From the NCBI GenBank assembly GCA_041984235.1, contig JBHIYN010000004.1, positions 1-64,000 on the forward strand: 64,000 bases of DNA. The letters are read 5' to 3'. The DNA is from JBHIYN01 sp041984235 (lineage in GTDB: Bacteria > Pseudomonadota > Gammaproteobacteria > Ga0077536). Every line of letters starts with the position of its first letter. Within the stretch, counting starts at the first letter, position 1. Shown in pieces: positions 1 to 7,814 of this stretch. A model generated the notes under the pieces. The model saw nothing but the letters and a program-made list of their open reading frames with translations. It was not told where the DNA came from and made no database searches. A program made the translations under genes and the position numbers.

Positions 1-336
1 TTCGCGAGCACGCGACGCGGCGCCCGGGACGCGCAGCAGCGTCGGAGGTGGGAAAATCGGCGTGTGCGCGTAGCGAGCAGTGCCGTGCGCAAGGAGCCGC
101 GCAGCGAACGACGAGACATATCGGACCGGATAGGGGAGGCGTTCGCGAGCACGCGACGCCGCGCCCGGTACGCGCAGTAGCGCCGCGTTGTAAAAATCGG
201 CGTGTGCGCGTAGCGAGCAGTGCCGTGCGCAAGGAGCCGCGCAGCGAACGACGAGACATATCGGACCGGATAGGGGAGGAGTGAGCGAGCACGCGACGCC
301 GCGCACGGTACGCGCAGTAGCGCACACGCCGATTTT
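1..336. repeat. Tandem array of a ~140-bp unit (2.4 copies)
   Basis: Two nearly identical units follow one another with a 140-141 bp period (for example AAAATCGGCGTGTGCGCG at 53-70 and 193-210, GCGAGCACGCGACG at 4, 145 and 285). A third copy is cut short. It ends at 321-336 in CGCACACGCCGATTTT, the reverse complement of a segment inside units one and two, so the array can fold back on itself. Short ORFs cross it but they only reflect the repeat. The first copy probably extends beyond the window. No gene is visible in this 339-bp stretch. Function is unknown; it sits just past the 3' end of the Nudix gene. Confidence 0.85.
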
Positions 337-339
337 CGG

Positions 340-1017
340 TCAGGCGTCGATGACGTTGCGCCTCCCCCACCTGAAGAACAGCCGCTGCGGTGGCGCATGC
401 CGGCCGCGCAGGCGCTCGTGCAGGGTGTGCAGGATCATCTCCTGCACGATCATCATCTCCACGCCGGGGTGCCGGTCGAGCCGGATCCAGCGCAGGTCCT
501 CGAGTTCGCCGTCGCCGCCCAGCTCTCCTTCGAGGCGTTCGTAGGGCAGGGCGAAGAAACGGGCGTGGAAGCGCATGGGCTGGAAGCTGGGGGTAATCGC
601 GCGGCCGAGAAAATCCAGCGCGCGCAGGTCGGGTGTGACACGGCGGCGCCTGAACTCCTGCCAGGTCGCGTGCCGGACGCCGCCGACGTGCCCGGGCGCG
701 CCGAACAGCAGGCCGGCCTCCTCGTAGGCTTCACGTACCGCGGCCATCGCCAGCGCGTTGGCCTTGCTGGCACGCCCGCCGACCGCCATTCTAGGGGGCA
801 GGGTCTCGTCCAGCGCCCGCAGGGGGCGTGCGTGGTAGTCGCTGCGTTCGAGCACGCCGCCGGGAAACACGTAGACGCCAGGCTTGAAGCGCGCCTTGCG
901 GCCGCGTCGTCCCATGAGCACCTCGTGCGCGCCGCGCCGCTGGCGATGGATGACCAGGCTCGCGGCGTCGCGCGGGCGCACCGGCGGGCCGTCGGGGAGG
1001 GGAAGGGTGTCAGCCAT
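340..1017 (-). CDS. Nudix hydrolase
   Basis: A 225-aa protein with a Nudix box near residues 53-102: the first glycine pair (PGGVLE) is separated from the REAYEEAG helix by an insertion of about 30 residues, as in the NUDT19-like branch of the family. The REUXEEXGU core that binds Mg2+ and hydrolyses the diphosphate is intact. NUDT19-like enzymes act on CoA esters or other nucleoside-diphosphate-linked compounds; the substrate here cannot be read from sequence. It lies 51 bp downstream of the AraC-type regulator on the same strand, so the two may be co-transcribed. Confidence 0.85.
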   Translation of the reverse strand: MADTLPLPDGPPVRPRDAASLVIHRQRRGAHEVLMGRRGRKARFKPGVYVFPGGVLERSDYHARPLRALDETLPPRMAVGGRASKANALAMAAVREAYEEAGLLFGAPGHVGGVRHATWQEFRRRRVTPDLRALDFLGRAITPSFQPMRFHARFFALPYERLEGELGGDGELEDLRWIRLDRHPGVEMMIVQEMILHTLHERLRGRHAPPQRLFFRWGRRNVIDA

Positions 1018-1068
1018 GCGCGTGACCGTGGCAGTAGCGCGGGCCGTGCACGGTTGGCGGGTAGCCCG

Positions 1069-2106
1069 TCATTCGTCGAAGCCGCCGCGCATGGTTGCGC
1101 GCCACGCGCCCGGGGTCATCCCCGACCAACGCTTGAACGAGCGGCCGAAGCTCGCCGGATCGCGAAAGCCGAGCTCGGCGCCGACATCGGCGACGCGAAA
1201 ACCGTCATCGGCGAGCAGGTTGCGGGCACGCTGGTACTGGATATCGTCGATGACCTCCTGGTAAGTGGTGCCGGCACTGCGCAGGCGGCGAATCAGCGTT
1301 CGCGGCGACATGTGCAGGCGCGCCGCGACCGCGCTCAGCGTGGGTGGCGCAAGGGCGCCTTCGGCGCCTTCTATGGTGTCGTAGATAGCGCGGTGCACGT
1401 TGACCAGGGTGTCCTGCTCGCGCGCCACCGCGGAAGTCTGGGCGCAGCGGCGCAGCGCCATCTGCCAGGCGGCCTCGTCGTAACCGACGTTGCGGATCGC
1501 CAGCCATTCCTCCGGCACCACCATGGCATTGCGCGGTGCGTCGAAGTGAACGGGGCAGTCGAAGAAGCGCGCATAACAATCCTGCCACGCGGTCGGCGGG
1601 TAGCGCAGCTCGACGTGTGCCCCTTCGAGCTGGCCGCCGCGAATGGTGTGCACGTACTCGTGCATGACCAGGATGGGGATCTCGATCACGACCTCGCGCA
1701 CCGGGCCGAATTCGATCAACTCGACCAGCTCGCAATAGTAGTTCCCTTGCCCGTGGCTGGCCTGCCAGCGGTGGTAGGGTACGCGCCGGGGCATGTAGCG
1801 GACCAGCGCTTCCAGGCCGTCACCGAGCGTCGGTGCGTTGACCAGGGCCATGGTCACCGGGCCGTGAAAGTGCTCCGCCATGCCCTTGGCGAAGGGCAGG
1901 TGCCAGTCGGGTCGGTCGGCCATGGCGATGCAGTTCTTGACCACGTTGAGCACGTCGCCGACGCGCAGCGGCTCCGCGTATTGCCCGAGCTTCTCCGGCA
2001 GCAGCGGCGTGCCGGCGGTCAGGCGCACGTGGTCGTCGAACAGCTGCGCCAGGTAATTGGCGTAGGTGCTCGGCATCAGAAGCTTGCGGACGGCGGCCTG
2101 ACTCAT
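1069..2106 (-). CDS. AraC family transcriptional regulator (OruR/ArmT-like)
   Basis: A 345-aa protein when started at the ATG at 2106 (MSQAAVRKLL). A longer reading frame is open upstream but has poor coding character and runs through an intergenic hairpin. Residues 1-200 resemble the arabinose-binding-like ligand domain of OruR-type regulators. The last 100 residues hold the double helix-turn-helix with the family signature ADVGAELGFRDPASFGRSFKRW. Such proteins usually activate neighbouring catabolic genes in response to a small molecule; the target and ligand are unknown. The Nudix gene is the only same-strand neighbour downstream. Confidence 0.88.
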   Translation of the reverse strand: MSQAAVRKLLMPSTYANYLAQLFDDHVRLTAGTPLLPEKLGQYAEPLRVGDVLNVVKNCIAMADRPDWHLPFAKGMAEHFHGPVTMALVNAPTLGDGLEALVRYMPRRVPYHRWQASHGQGNYYCELVELIEFGPVREVVIEIPILVMHEYVHTIRGGQLEGAHVELRYPPTAWQDCYARFFDCPVHFDAPRNAMVVPEEWLAIRNVGYDEAAWQMALRRCAQTSAVAREQDTLVNVHRAIYDTIEGAEGALAPPTLSAVAARLHMSPRTLIRRLRSAGTTYQEVIDDIQYQRARNLLADDGFRVADVGAELGFRDPASFGRSFKRWSGMTPGAWRATMRGGFDE

Positions 2107-2290
2107 CGTGGGGCGAGGTGAACATTCGGTGCGCTTTGGCACCAGATGTCCACTATCATGGCACAGCTTGCGCTCATACGGCAGCGTATGGTCGTCTAAG
2201 CTTGCGCTCCTGACACCGGATTCGAACGCCCCGTCGCACTCTCGCGGTGCGACCGGCGACTGTTTTCCCTGTCCTCCTTCAAGAACCTTG

Positions 2291-2316
2291 CGGGCCCCGG
2301 CGGGCCCGTTTTTTTT
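2291..2316 (+). terminator. Intrinsic terminator with no upstream gene on its strand
   Basis: A perfect 7-bp stem CGGGCCC/GGGCCCG with a 4-nt loop is followed by eight T residues, a textbook rho-independent terminator reading rightward. The genes to its left (1069-2106 and 340-1017) are on the other strand, so it does not end either. It ends 34 bp before the DUF4124 start. A second hairpin, GTCGCAC/GTGCGAC, lies just upstream at about 2232-2252. The pair suggests a short transcript starting somewhere in 2107-2230 (small RNA or leader). Confidence 0.6.
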
Positions 2317-2350
2317 GGAACTGGGGACGCCGCGGCCTACACTAAACGGC

Positions 2351-2905
2351 ATGAACGCAACGCAGCGAACCGCCCAGCATGGCTGCCACGCGCGCGTCCT
2401 GCTGGCGCTCTTCGCGCTGCTGCCGACGCTCGCGCCGGCCGTTACCGTACACACCTGGGTAGACGACGACGGCGTACGCCATTACGCGGATGCGCCGCCC
2501 GGCGAACCGGCCACCGCGAGCACACCGATCGAACTGAGCGGACACGACGCGGCGGCCGCGGCGGGTGACGACTACTATTCCATCGTCAACCAATGGTCGC
2601 GGCTGCGTGAAGAACGCGATGCAGCCGACGCCCTGGCGCTGGAGTGCGAGCGCCTGCGGCGTACCTCACCGCCGCCAACGGCGCAGCCCGCGGCGAGCGT
2701 GCCGCGCCAGGTGTATGCGCCCGGATATGGCTATGGCGTGCCTTATGCCTACGGCAGCCATGCTTACGGACGCGGCGCTTACGGCGCGGGTTACCCGTCA
2801 CGCCGCGGCGGCGTCGCGCCGGCGCAGGATCGCGGCGCGTATCTCGCGGGCAAGCGGCGCCGCGGCGGCTTCCTGCCGCTGCCGGCGCCGTCCTGGTCGC
2901 GCTGA
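2351..2905 (+). CDS. DUF4124 domain exported protein
   Basis: A 184-aa protein starting at the ATG at 2351, just after the terminator. Residues 1-30 form a signal peptide (LLALFALLPTLAPA). They are followed by a DUF4124 segment at residues 31-50 (VHTWVDDDGVRHYADAPP), a short periplasmic beta-hairpin motif very common in gammaproteobacteria. The remainder is low-complexity: a charged coiled-coil-like stretch, then a Tyr/Gly/Ala-rich tail (GYGYGVPYAYGSHAYGRGAY) ending in basic residues. The role of DUF4124 proteins is not established. It converges on tusA with 7 bp between the two stop codons. Confidence 0.75.
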   Translation: MNATQRTAQHGCHARVLLALFALLPTLAPAVTVHTWVDDDGVRHYADAPPGEPATASTPIELSGHDAAAAAGDDYYSIVNQWSRLREERDAADALALECERLRRTSPPPTAQPAASVPRQVYAPGYGYGVPYAYGSHAYGRGAYGAGYPSRRGGVAPAQDRGAYLAGKRRRGGFLPLPAPSWSR

Positions 2906-2912
2906 ACGTGCC

Positions 2913-3140
2913 CTACTTGGTGCGCTTGATGACGAATCGGTAGACCTCGCCATCCTGACCCGATTCGAGCAGCTCGTGACCCGTGGTACGGCAGAAGGCC
3001 TGGAAGTCGGCGTCCGCCGCGGGGTCGGTGGCCAAAATCTCGATGGTGCCGCCGACCGGCACGTCCTTCAGCGATTTCTTGGTCTTGAGAATCGGCAGAG
3101 GGCAGTTGAGGCCCTTGGTGTCCAGTTGCAGATCGGCCAT
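2913..3140 (-). CDS. tusA: Sulfur carrier protein TusA
   Basis: A 75-aa protein, the usual TusA size, with the diagnostic Cys-Pro-x-Pro motif at residues 13-16 (LNCPLPILKTKKSL). Cys13 carries the persulfide. TusA proteins hand sulfane sulfur between rhodaneses, DsrE-type proteins and acceptor enzymes in the cytoplasm. In sulfur oxidisers tusA commonly lies next to dsr or shdr genes, and here it is divergent from the lipoate/shdr locus across a 231-bp region containing an AT-rich palindrome. It is therefore likely to feed sulfur into the sHdr pathway rather than only tRNA thiolation; that role is inference from position. Confidence 0.92.
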   Translation of the reverse strand: MADLQLDTKGLNCPLPILKTKKSLKDVPVGGTIEILATDPAADADFQAFCRTTGHELLESGQDGEVYRFVIKRTK

Positions 3141-3269
3141 GTGCGGGCGCTCCTTGTGGTTGTTCTTGCTGCGATGTAGCGATGCGGCAGCGCGGCGCGC
3201 GCGATTCGACCGGAACCCGGGCGGGATGACCGGCCCGGCGGCGCCGCTTGATTATGCGTAATCGGTATA

Positions 3270-3296
3270 AGCATATAACAAGAATGAATATATGCT
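3270..3296. promoter_or_regulatory. AT-rich inverted repeat between tusA and lipS1 (candidate ArsR-type operator)
   Basis: AGCATATA (3270-3277) and TATATGCT (3289-3296) form a perfect 8-bp inverted repeat with an 11-nt spacer, inside an AT-rich island in an otherwise GC-rich region. It lies about 75 bp before the lipS1 start and 130 bp before the divergent tusA start, so one bound protein could control both. Known sulfur-oxidation repressors of the ArsR family (sHdrR, SoxR, BigR/SqrR type) bind AT-rich palindromes of this general kind; the match is by character, not by an exact consensus. Confidence 0.45.
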
Positions 3297-3371
3297 AGGT
3301 CAGGTACACATTGTGGCAGGAAACGGTGGCCGGGGCGTGTCGTCGCAGCGGCCCGCCGCGAGGAGGAACCG

Positions 3372-4397
3372 ATGAGCTGGCTGGACCGGCTGAAGACCGT
3401 GGAAGCACTCGAAGACGCCGACTTCGATCCCGCCCTGGTCGCACGCATGGAGGCCGCCGGGGCGGCGGCGCGGGCACGACCGCTGCGTTTCTCGACTCCG
3501 ACGTTCAAGACCTATGGCTCGAGCGAGCTCAAGGGCTGCTCGAAGATGAGCTTCCCGGCGTTCTCCGTGACCGGCGGGGCCTGCGCGCTCGATTGCGACC
3601 ACTGCCACGCGAAGATCCTGGAGCCGATGATTGCGGCGACCAGCGCGGCCGACCTGGATCGCGAGGTGCGCCGCCTGGTCGAGACCCAGGACCTGCAGGG
3701 CTTCCTGCTCTCCGGCGGTTCCAATCGCCGCAACGAGATCCGTTACGAGCGCTACTGGCCGGTGGTCGCCGCACTGAAACGCGACTTCCCGCACCTGCGC
3801 GTGGCGGTGCACTCGGCGCTCATCGATCGCGACCGTGCGCAGGCCATGGCCGATGCCGGCGTCGACACCGCCATGCTCGACATCATCGGCGCGGCCCAGA
3901 CCATTCGCGAGGTCTACCACCTCGATCGTCCGGTGGCCGACTTCGAGCAGGCGCTGGCGGCGCTCACCGCGACGCGCATGGAGGTCGTGCCGCACATCGT
4001 GATCGGCCTGCACTACGGTCGTATCCTCGGCGAGCGCGCGGCGCTGGAGATCATTGCGCGCTACCCGGTCCACGCCCTGGTGCTGGTTGTCATCATGCCG
4101 TTCTACGCGGCGCCGGGGACCTTCGTCACGCCCGACACCCACGCGGTCGGCGAGATTTTCCTCGCCGCACGCGAGCAGCTTCCGGAGCGCGAGGTGCTGC
4201 TCGGCTGCGCGCGTCCGCCCGGCATGCACAAGCGCGTCACCGACGCCTACGCGGTCATGGCCGGGCTCGACGGGATCGCGTTTCCCGCCGACGGCGCGGT
4301 GGCGGTGGCCGGGATCGCCGGGCGCGCCTGCAGCCAGGCGCATGCCTGCTGCTCGCTCAAGCTGGCGCAGCCCGAACGCCGCCTGGCGCTGGCCTGA
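3372..4397 (+). CDS. lipS1: Radical SAM lipoate synthase component (LipS1-like)
   Basis: A 341-aa radical SAM protein. The cluster-binding Cys-x3-Cys-x2-Cys is at residues 71, 75 and 78 (CALDCDHC). Further cysteines at 56, 279, 320, 326 and 327 could ligate an auxiliary Fe-S cluster, which is needed as sulfur donor in lipoyl synthases. A strong ribosome site (GAGGAGG, 3359-3365) precedes the ATG. In sulfur oxidisers with sHdr, two separate radical SAM proteins, LipS1 and LipS2, are known to insert the two sulfurs of lipoate in place of LipA. Gene order tusA // lipS1-lipT-lipS2-sLpl fits that pathway. Which of the two is LipS1 and which LipS2 was assigned by order and could be reversed. Confidence 0.75.
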   Translation: MSWLDRLKTVEALEDADFDPALVARMEAAGAAARARPLRFSTPTFKTYGSSELKGCSKMSFPAFSVTGGACALDCDHCHAKILEPMIAATSAADLDREVRRLVETQDLQGFLLSGGSNRRNEIRYERYWPVVAALKRDFPHLRVAVHSALIDRDRAQAMADAGVDTAMLDIIGAAQTIREVYHLDRPVADFEQALAALTATRMEVVPHIVIGLHYGRILGERAALEIIARYPVHALVLVVIMPFYAAPGTFVTPDTHAVGEIFLAAREQLPEREVLLGCARPPGMHKRVTDAYAVMAGLDGIAFPADGAVAVAGIAGRACSQAHACCSLKLAQPERRLALA

Positions 4398-4401
4398 ACC
4401 G

Positions 4402-5493
4402 GTGACGGCTGAAACCTGCGACGTGATCGTGATTGGCCTGGGCCCGGCCGGTGCCCGGGCCGCGGCGGCGGCTGCCGCGCGCGGCTGCCGCGTGATTGCC
4501 CTCGACCGCCGGCGGCGTGCCGGCGTGCCGGTACAGTGCGCCGAGCTGGTGCCCGGACTGATCGGGCAGGACGTGGCAGGGGTCGCGCCATGCACGGCAC
4601 AGGCGGTGACGCGCATGACGACGACCATCGGGTCGGCAGCGGCGGACGAGACCACACCCTTCCCGGGTTACATCATCGACCGCGCCCGCTTCGACCGCGA
4701 GCAGGTCGAGGCGGCTGCCGCGGCAGGGGCCGCGTGCCGTTTCGGCAGCGCGGTACGTCGCGCCGCGATCGGCGTCGTGACCCTGGCCGACGGCTGCAGG
4801 CTGCAGGCGCCGGTCGTGATCGGGGCGGACGGGCCGTACTCGGCGCTCGGCCGTGCCCTTGGCGCGATCAACCGCACGCTCATCCACGCGCGCCAGGTCA
4901 CCGTGCCGCTGACCACCGCACACGACGCCACCGACATCTTTCTGCGCGCGAGCCTGCCGGGCGGCTACGGCTGGCTGTTTCCCAAGGGCGGGCTGGCCCA
5001 CGTCGGCATCGGCGTCGCCGCTGTCGCGCGACGTGAGCTGAAGACCCTGCTGGCCGGGCTGCACGCCGAGCTGGTCGCCGCGGGCCGCGTCGGCACCCGC
5101 GTGCTCGCCACCACCGGCGGCGCAATCCCGGCGGGCGGGCGGCTGCGCCCGCATGCCGCCGACGGCGAACGCCTCGCGCTGCTGGCGGGCGACGCCGCCG
5201 GTCTGACCAATCCGATCACCGGCGCCGGCATCCACGCTGCGCTGGTCTCCGGCGAGCTGGCCGGCAGTACCGCGGCGGACTGGCTGGCCGGTGATCGCGA
5301 GGCGCCGGTCGAGTACGCGGCGGAAATCGAGGATCTGTTCGGCGCCTCGATCGACCGTGCGCTGGCGCGGCGCCACGCCCTGGCGCGCACCGCGGCGCCC
5401 GGCCGCGCCGATTTCGAGCGCGCGTGGGTCGCTTATCCGCAATACTGGAACGAGGCGCGCGCCGCGGCGCCTGCCGAGGAGGCCCTGGCATGA
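4402..5493 (+). CDS. lipT: LipT-like FAD-dependent oxidoreductase (geranylgeranyl reductase family)
   Basis: A 363-aa flavoprotein begun at the GTG at 4402, five bases after the upstream stop; the N-terminal VIVIGLGPAGARAA is the dinucleotide-binding Rossmann motif. A second FAD motif, LALLAGDAAGLTNPITGAGI, sits near residues 255-275, as in geranylgeranyl reductase-like proteins. Genes of this type accompany lipS1 and lipS2 in shdr loci (lipT) and are thought to supply electrons to the radical SAM lipoate synthases. It is translationally coupled to the next gene by an ATGA overlap (5490-5493). The electron-donor role is known for the family only by association. Confidence 0.75.
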   Translation: MTAETCDVIVIGLGPAGARAAAAAAARGCRVIALDRRRRAGVPVQCAELVPGLIGQDVAGVAPCTAQAVTRMTTTIGSAAADETTPFPGYIIDRARFDREQVEAAAAAGAACRFGSAVRRAAIGVVTLADGCRLQAPVVIGADGPYSALGRALGAINRTLIHARQVTVPLTTAHDATDIFLRASLPGGYGWLFPKGGLAHVGIGVAAVARRELKTLLAGLHAELVAAGRVGTRVLATTGGAIPAGGRLRPHAADGERLALLAGDAAGLTNPITGAGIHAALVSGELAGSTAADWLAGDREAPVEYAAEIEDLFGASIDRALARRHALARTAAPGRADFERAWVAYPQYWNEARAAAPAEEALA

Positions 5494-6752
5494 GTTGTTT
5501 CGACCGCGAAGCGGGACGCGCTGCGGCGCCGATGACGCCGCGTGCACCGCAGCCGACCCCGCGCGCGCTGCGCAACGGTGCCCGGGTCAAGGGGGCGGAC
5601 CTGCCGCCGGCCGGCGTCTACCTGCCGAACAACAACGTGCTCACCCCGCACATGCGTTCGCCCGACTACGTGCAGATGTCGACCGCAGCGGCCATCACGC
5701 TCGGCATCATGCGCGGCAACATGTACCGTTGCGGCTGCACGCGCTGCCTCAACCTGCTGCTGACCTACCCGGAAGGCTGCCGCGCGAACTGCGCCTACTG
5801 CGGCCTCGCCCGTCACCGTGAGGCGGAGCGTGACTACGCCGACCGCAACTTCATCCGCGTCGACTGGCCGGCGGTACCGATTGAAGAGGTCGTCGACATC
5901 GTCGCGCGCGACCCGGCGGCCAGTCCCTTTCATCGCATGTGCATCTCGATGATCACCCATCCGCGCTCCGACGCCGATACGGTGACCGTGCTCGAGCGCT
6001 GGACCTCGCGCATCGACCCTGACGTCATTCCGGTGTCGATCCTGTCGAATCCGACGACCATGGACCGCAGCGACGTCGAGCGTCTGCACGATCTCGGCGC
6101 TGACATCTTCACCGTTGCGCTGGACGCCGCGACCCCCGCGATCTTCGAGCGCACGCGTGGCAAGGGTGTGCAATCGCCGCACCGCTGGGACAAGTACTGG
6201 CAGGTGCTGCTGGATGCGCGCGACGTGTTCGGGCCGCAGAAGTTCGGTGCGCACATCATCGTCGGCATGGGCGAGACCGAGCGCGAGGTGCTCGAGCTGA
6301 TCCAGCAGATCGTCGACCTCGGCGGTCATAGCCACATGTTCTGCTTCTTCCCCGAGCAGGGCTCGCTGATGGACCACCTGCCGGCGACACCGCGCGATCA
6401 ATGGCGCCGCGTGCAGCTCGCGCGCTACCTGATCGATTATCGCGACGTGCGCGTGGAGCACATGCGCTTCGACGGTGATGGCCGCCTGAGCGACTACGGT
6501 ATCCCTTCCGGCGAGGTCGACGACATCATCGACGCCGGTACGGCGTTCCGTACCTCCGGCTGCCCGGGCAAGTTCGCCGAAGACGTCTCGGCCTGCGACC
6601 GCCCCTACGGCGACTCGCCGCCGAGCGACATCGCAAGCTATCCGTTTCAGCCGGCGGCGGTGGATCTGAAGAAGGTGCGCGCGCAGCTCGGCCGCCTGCG
6701 TGCCGGCGAGCATTACGAGCCGGGCGAGGAGTTCGAGCACCTCGATGGCTAA
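5490..6752 (+). CDS. lipS2: Radical SAM lipoate synthase component (LipS2-like)
   Basis: A 420-aa protein starting at the ATG that overlaps the lipT stop; a ribosome site (GAGGAGG) lies inside the end of lipT. The radical SAM cluster is Cys97-x3-Cys101-x2-Cys104 (CRANCAYC). A preceding Cys-x-Cys-x2-Cys group (residues 81, 83, 86) and C-terminal cysteines (SGCPGKFAEDVSAC) could hold an auxiliary cluster. The C-terminal region resembles the tail found in BATS-containing sulfur-inserting enzymes. Together with the LipS1-like protein it would convert protein-bound octanoyl groups to lipoyl groups on LbpA. It overlaps the ligase gene by 8 bp. Confidence 0.75.
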   Translation: MSCFDREAGRAAAPMTPRAPQPTPRALRNGARVKGADLPPAGVYLPNNNVLTPHMRSPDYVQMSTAAAITLGIMRGNMYRCGCTRCLNLLLTYPEGCRANCAYCGLARHREAERDYADRNFIRVDWPAVPIEEVVDIVARDPAASPFHRMCISMITHPRSDADTVTVLERWTSRIDPDVIPVSILSNPTTMDRSDVERLHDLGADIFTVALDAATPAIFERTRGKGVQSPHRWDKYWQVLLDARDVFGPQKFGAHIIVGMGETEREVLELIQQIVDLGGHSHMFCFFPEQGSLMDHLPATPRDQWRRVQLARYLIDYRDVRVEHMRFDGDGRLSDYGIPSGEVDDIIDAGTAFRTSGCPGKFAEDVSACDRPYGDSPPSDIASYPFQPAAVDLKKVRAQLGRLRAGEHYEPGEEFEHLDG

Positions 6753-7806
6753 GCCGCTGCGCCTGCTGGATACCGGCGTCCACGCGGGGCGCTACAACAT
6801 CGCCCTGGACCAGGCGCTGATCGACGGTCACCGTGCCGGCGCCACCCCCGACACGCTGCGCTTCCTCGGCTTCTCCCCCAGTGCGCTGATCGGCCGGCAC
6901 CAGGATCTCTCGCGCGAGATCGATCTCGAATTCTGCCGCGAGCGCGGCATTGACGTCGGCCGCCGCGTGACCGGCGGCGGTGCGATCTACCTCGACGAGC
7001 ACCAGATCGGGTGGGAGCTGATCTGCGCGCGCCGGCATCTGAAAGCGCGCGACCTGGCCGGGATCGCGGCGCTGGTGTGCAAGGCGGCCGCAGGCGCTTT
7101 GAACGGTCTCGGCATCGCGGCGAAGTTCCGCCCGCGCAACGACATCGAGGTCGACGGCCGCAAGATTGGCGGCACCGGCGGCTTCTTCGACGGCGACACG
7201 CTGTTCTTCCAGGGCACGCTGATCCTGGCGCTGGACGCCGAGACCATGTTCCGCGTGCTGCGCGTGCCGGAGGAGAAGCGCGCGCGGGCCGGCGACGGCG
7301 GCGTCGCCTCGCGGGTCACCAGCCTGGCCGAGATCCTGGCCGGTGAGCCGCCGCCGGCGGCCCAGGCCAAGGATGCGCTCGCGCGCGGCATGGCTAAAGC
7401 GCTCGGCTTCACGCTCGCGCCGGGCGAGCTGACCAGCAGCGAGTCCGCCGCCGCCGATGCGCTGCTGCGCGAGGAGATTGGCACCGACGATTTCGTCCAT
7501 GCCATCGATGGCGGCACGGCCGGTTCGGCGTGGTCGCACGCCCAGCGCAGTACCGCCGGCGGCACCCTGCACGCGGCAGTGAAGTTTCTGCCCAACGCCG
7601 AGCGCCGTATCGAGAGCGTGCACCTGTCGGGTGACTTCTTCCTCACGCCGCCGCGCGTCGTCTACGACCTCGAGAGCACCCTGCGCCAGGTACCGGCCGG
7701 CGCCGCCGGGGGTACCGTCAAGCGCTTCTTCAAGAACACCGAGATCGAGATGATGTCGGTGCCGGTCGACGACATCGTCGCCGTGATCGAGGATGCCGTC
7801 GCCTGA
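6745..7806 (+). CDS. slplAB: Lipoate:protein ligase sLpl(AB)
   Basis: A 353-aa ligase starting at ATG 6745 inside the end of lipS2. It has the biotin/lipoate ligase fold signatures: RRVTGGGAIYLDEHQ for lipoyl-AMP binding, and GRKIGGTGGF around residues 150-160 with the adenylate-binding lysine. After about residue 265 an accessory domain (AVKFLPNAERRIESVHLSGDFF) matches the LplB-like C-terminal domain, so A and B parts are fused, as in the sLpl(AB) enzymes of shdr loci. These attach octanoate or lipoate to LbpA rather than to the usual 2-oxoacid dehydrogenases. The position after lipS1-lipT-lipS2 strongly supports this assignment. Confidence 0.85.
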   Translation: MAKPLRLLDTGVHAGRYNIALDQALIDGHRAGATPDTLRFLGFSPSALIGRHQDLSREIDLEFCRERGIDVGRRVTGGGAIYLDEHQIGWELICARRHLKARDLAGIAALVCKAAAGALNGLGIAAKFRPRNDIEVDGRKIGGTGGFFDGDTLFFQGTLILALDAETMFRVLRVPEEKRARAGDGGVASRVTSLAEILAGEPPPAAQAKDALARGMAKALGFTLAPGELTSSESAAADALLREEIGTDDFVHAIDGGTAGSAWSHAQRSTAGGTLHAAVKFLPNAERRIESVHLSGDFFLTPPRVVYDLESTLRQVPAGAAGGTVKRFFKNTEIEMMSVPVDDIVAVIEDAVA

Positions 7807-7814
7807 TCCGCCGC

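Noticed and set aside
48..544. Open frames of 60-90 codons across the first 540 bp
   Set aside because: They follow the 140-bp repeat or lie opposite the Nudix gene, with repetitive or arginine-rich translations and no ribosome site.
397..2121. Long rightward open frame (574 codons) over the Nudix and AraC genes
   Set aside because: It is the antisense shadow of two recognised genes in GC-rich DNA; its translation has no domain.
2107..2316. 6S RNA or tmRNA
   Set aside because: The hairpins do not follow the 6S double-strand plan, and no tmRNA acceptor or tag peptide is seen.
2107..2454. N-terminal extension of the AraC gene
   Set aside because: The added residues have no family match and cross an intergenic region with a terminator; ATG 2106 gives the normal length.
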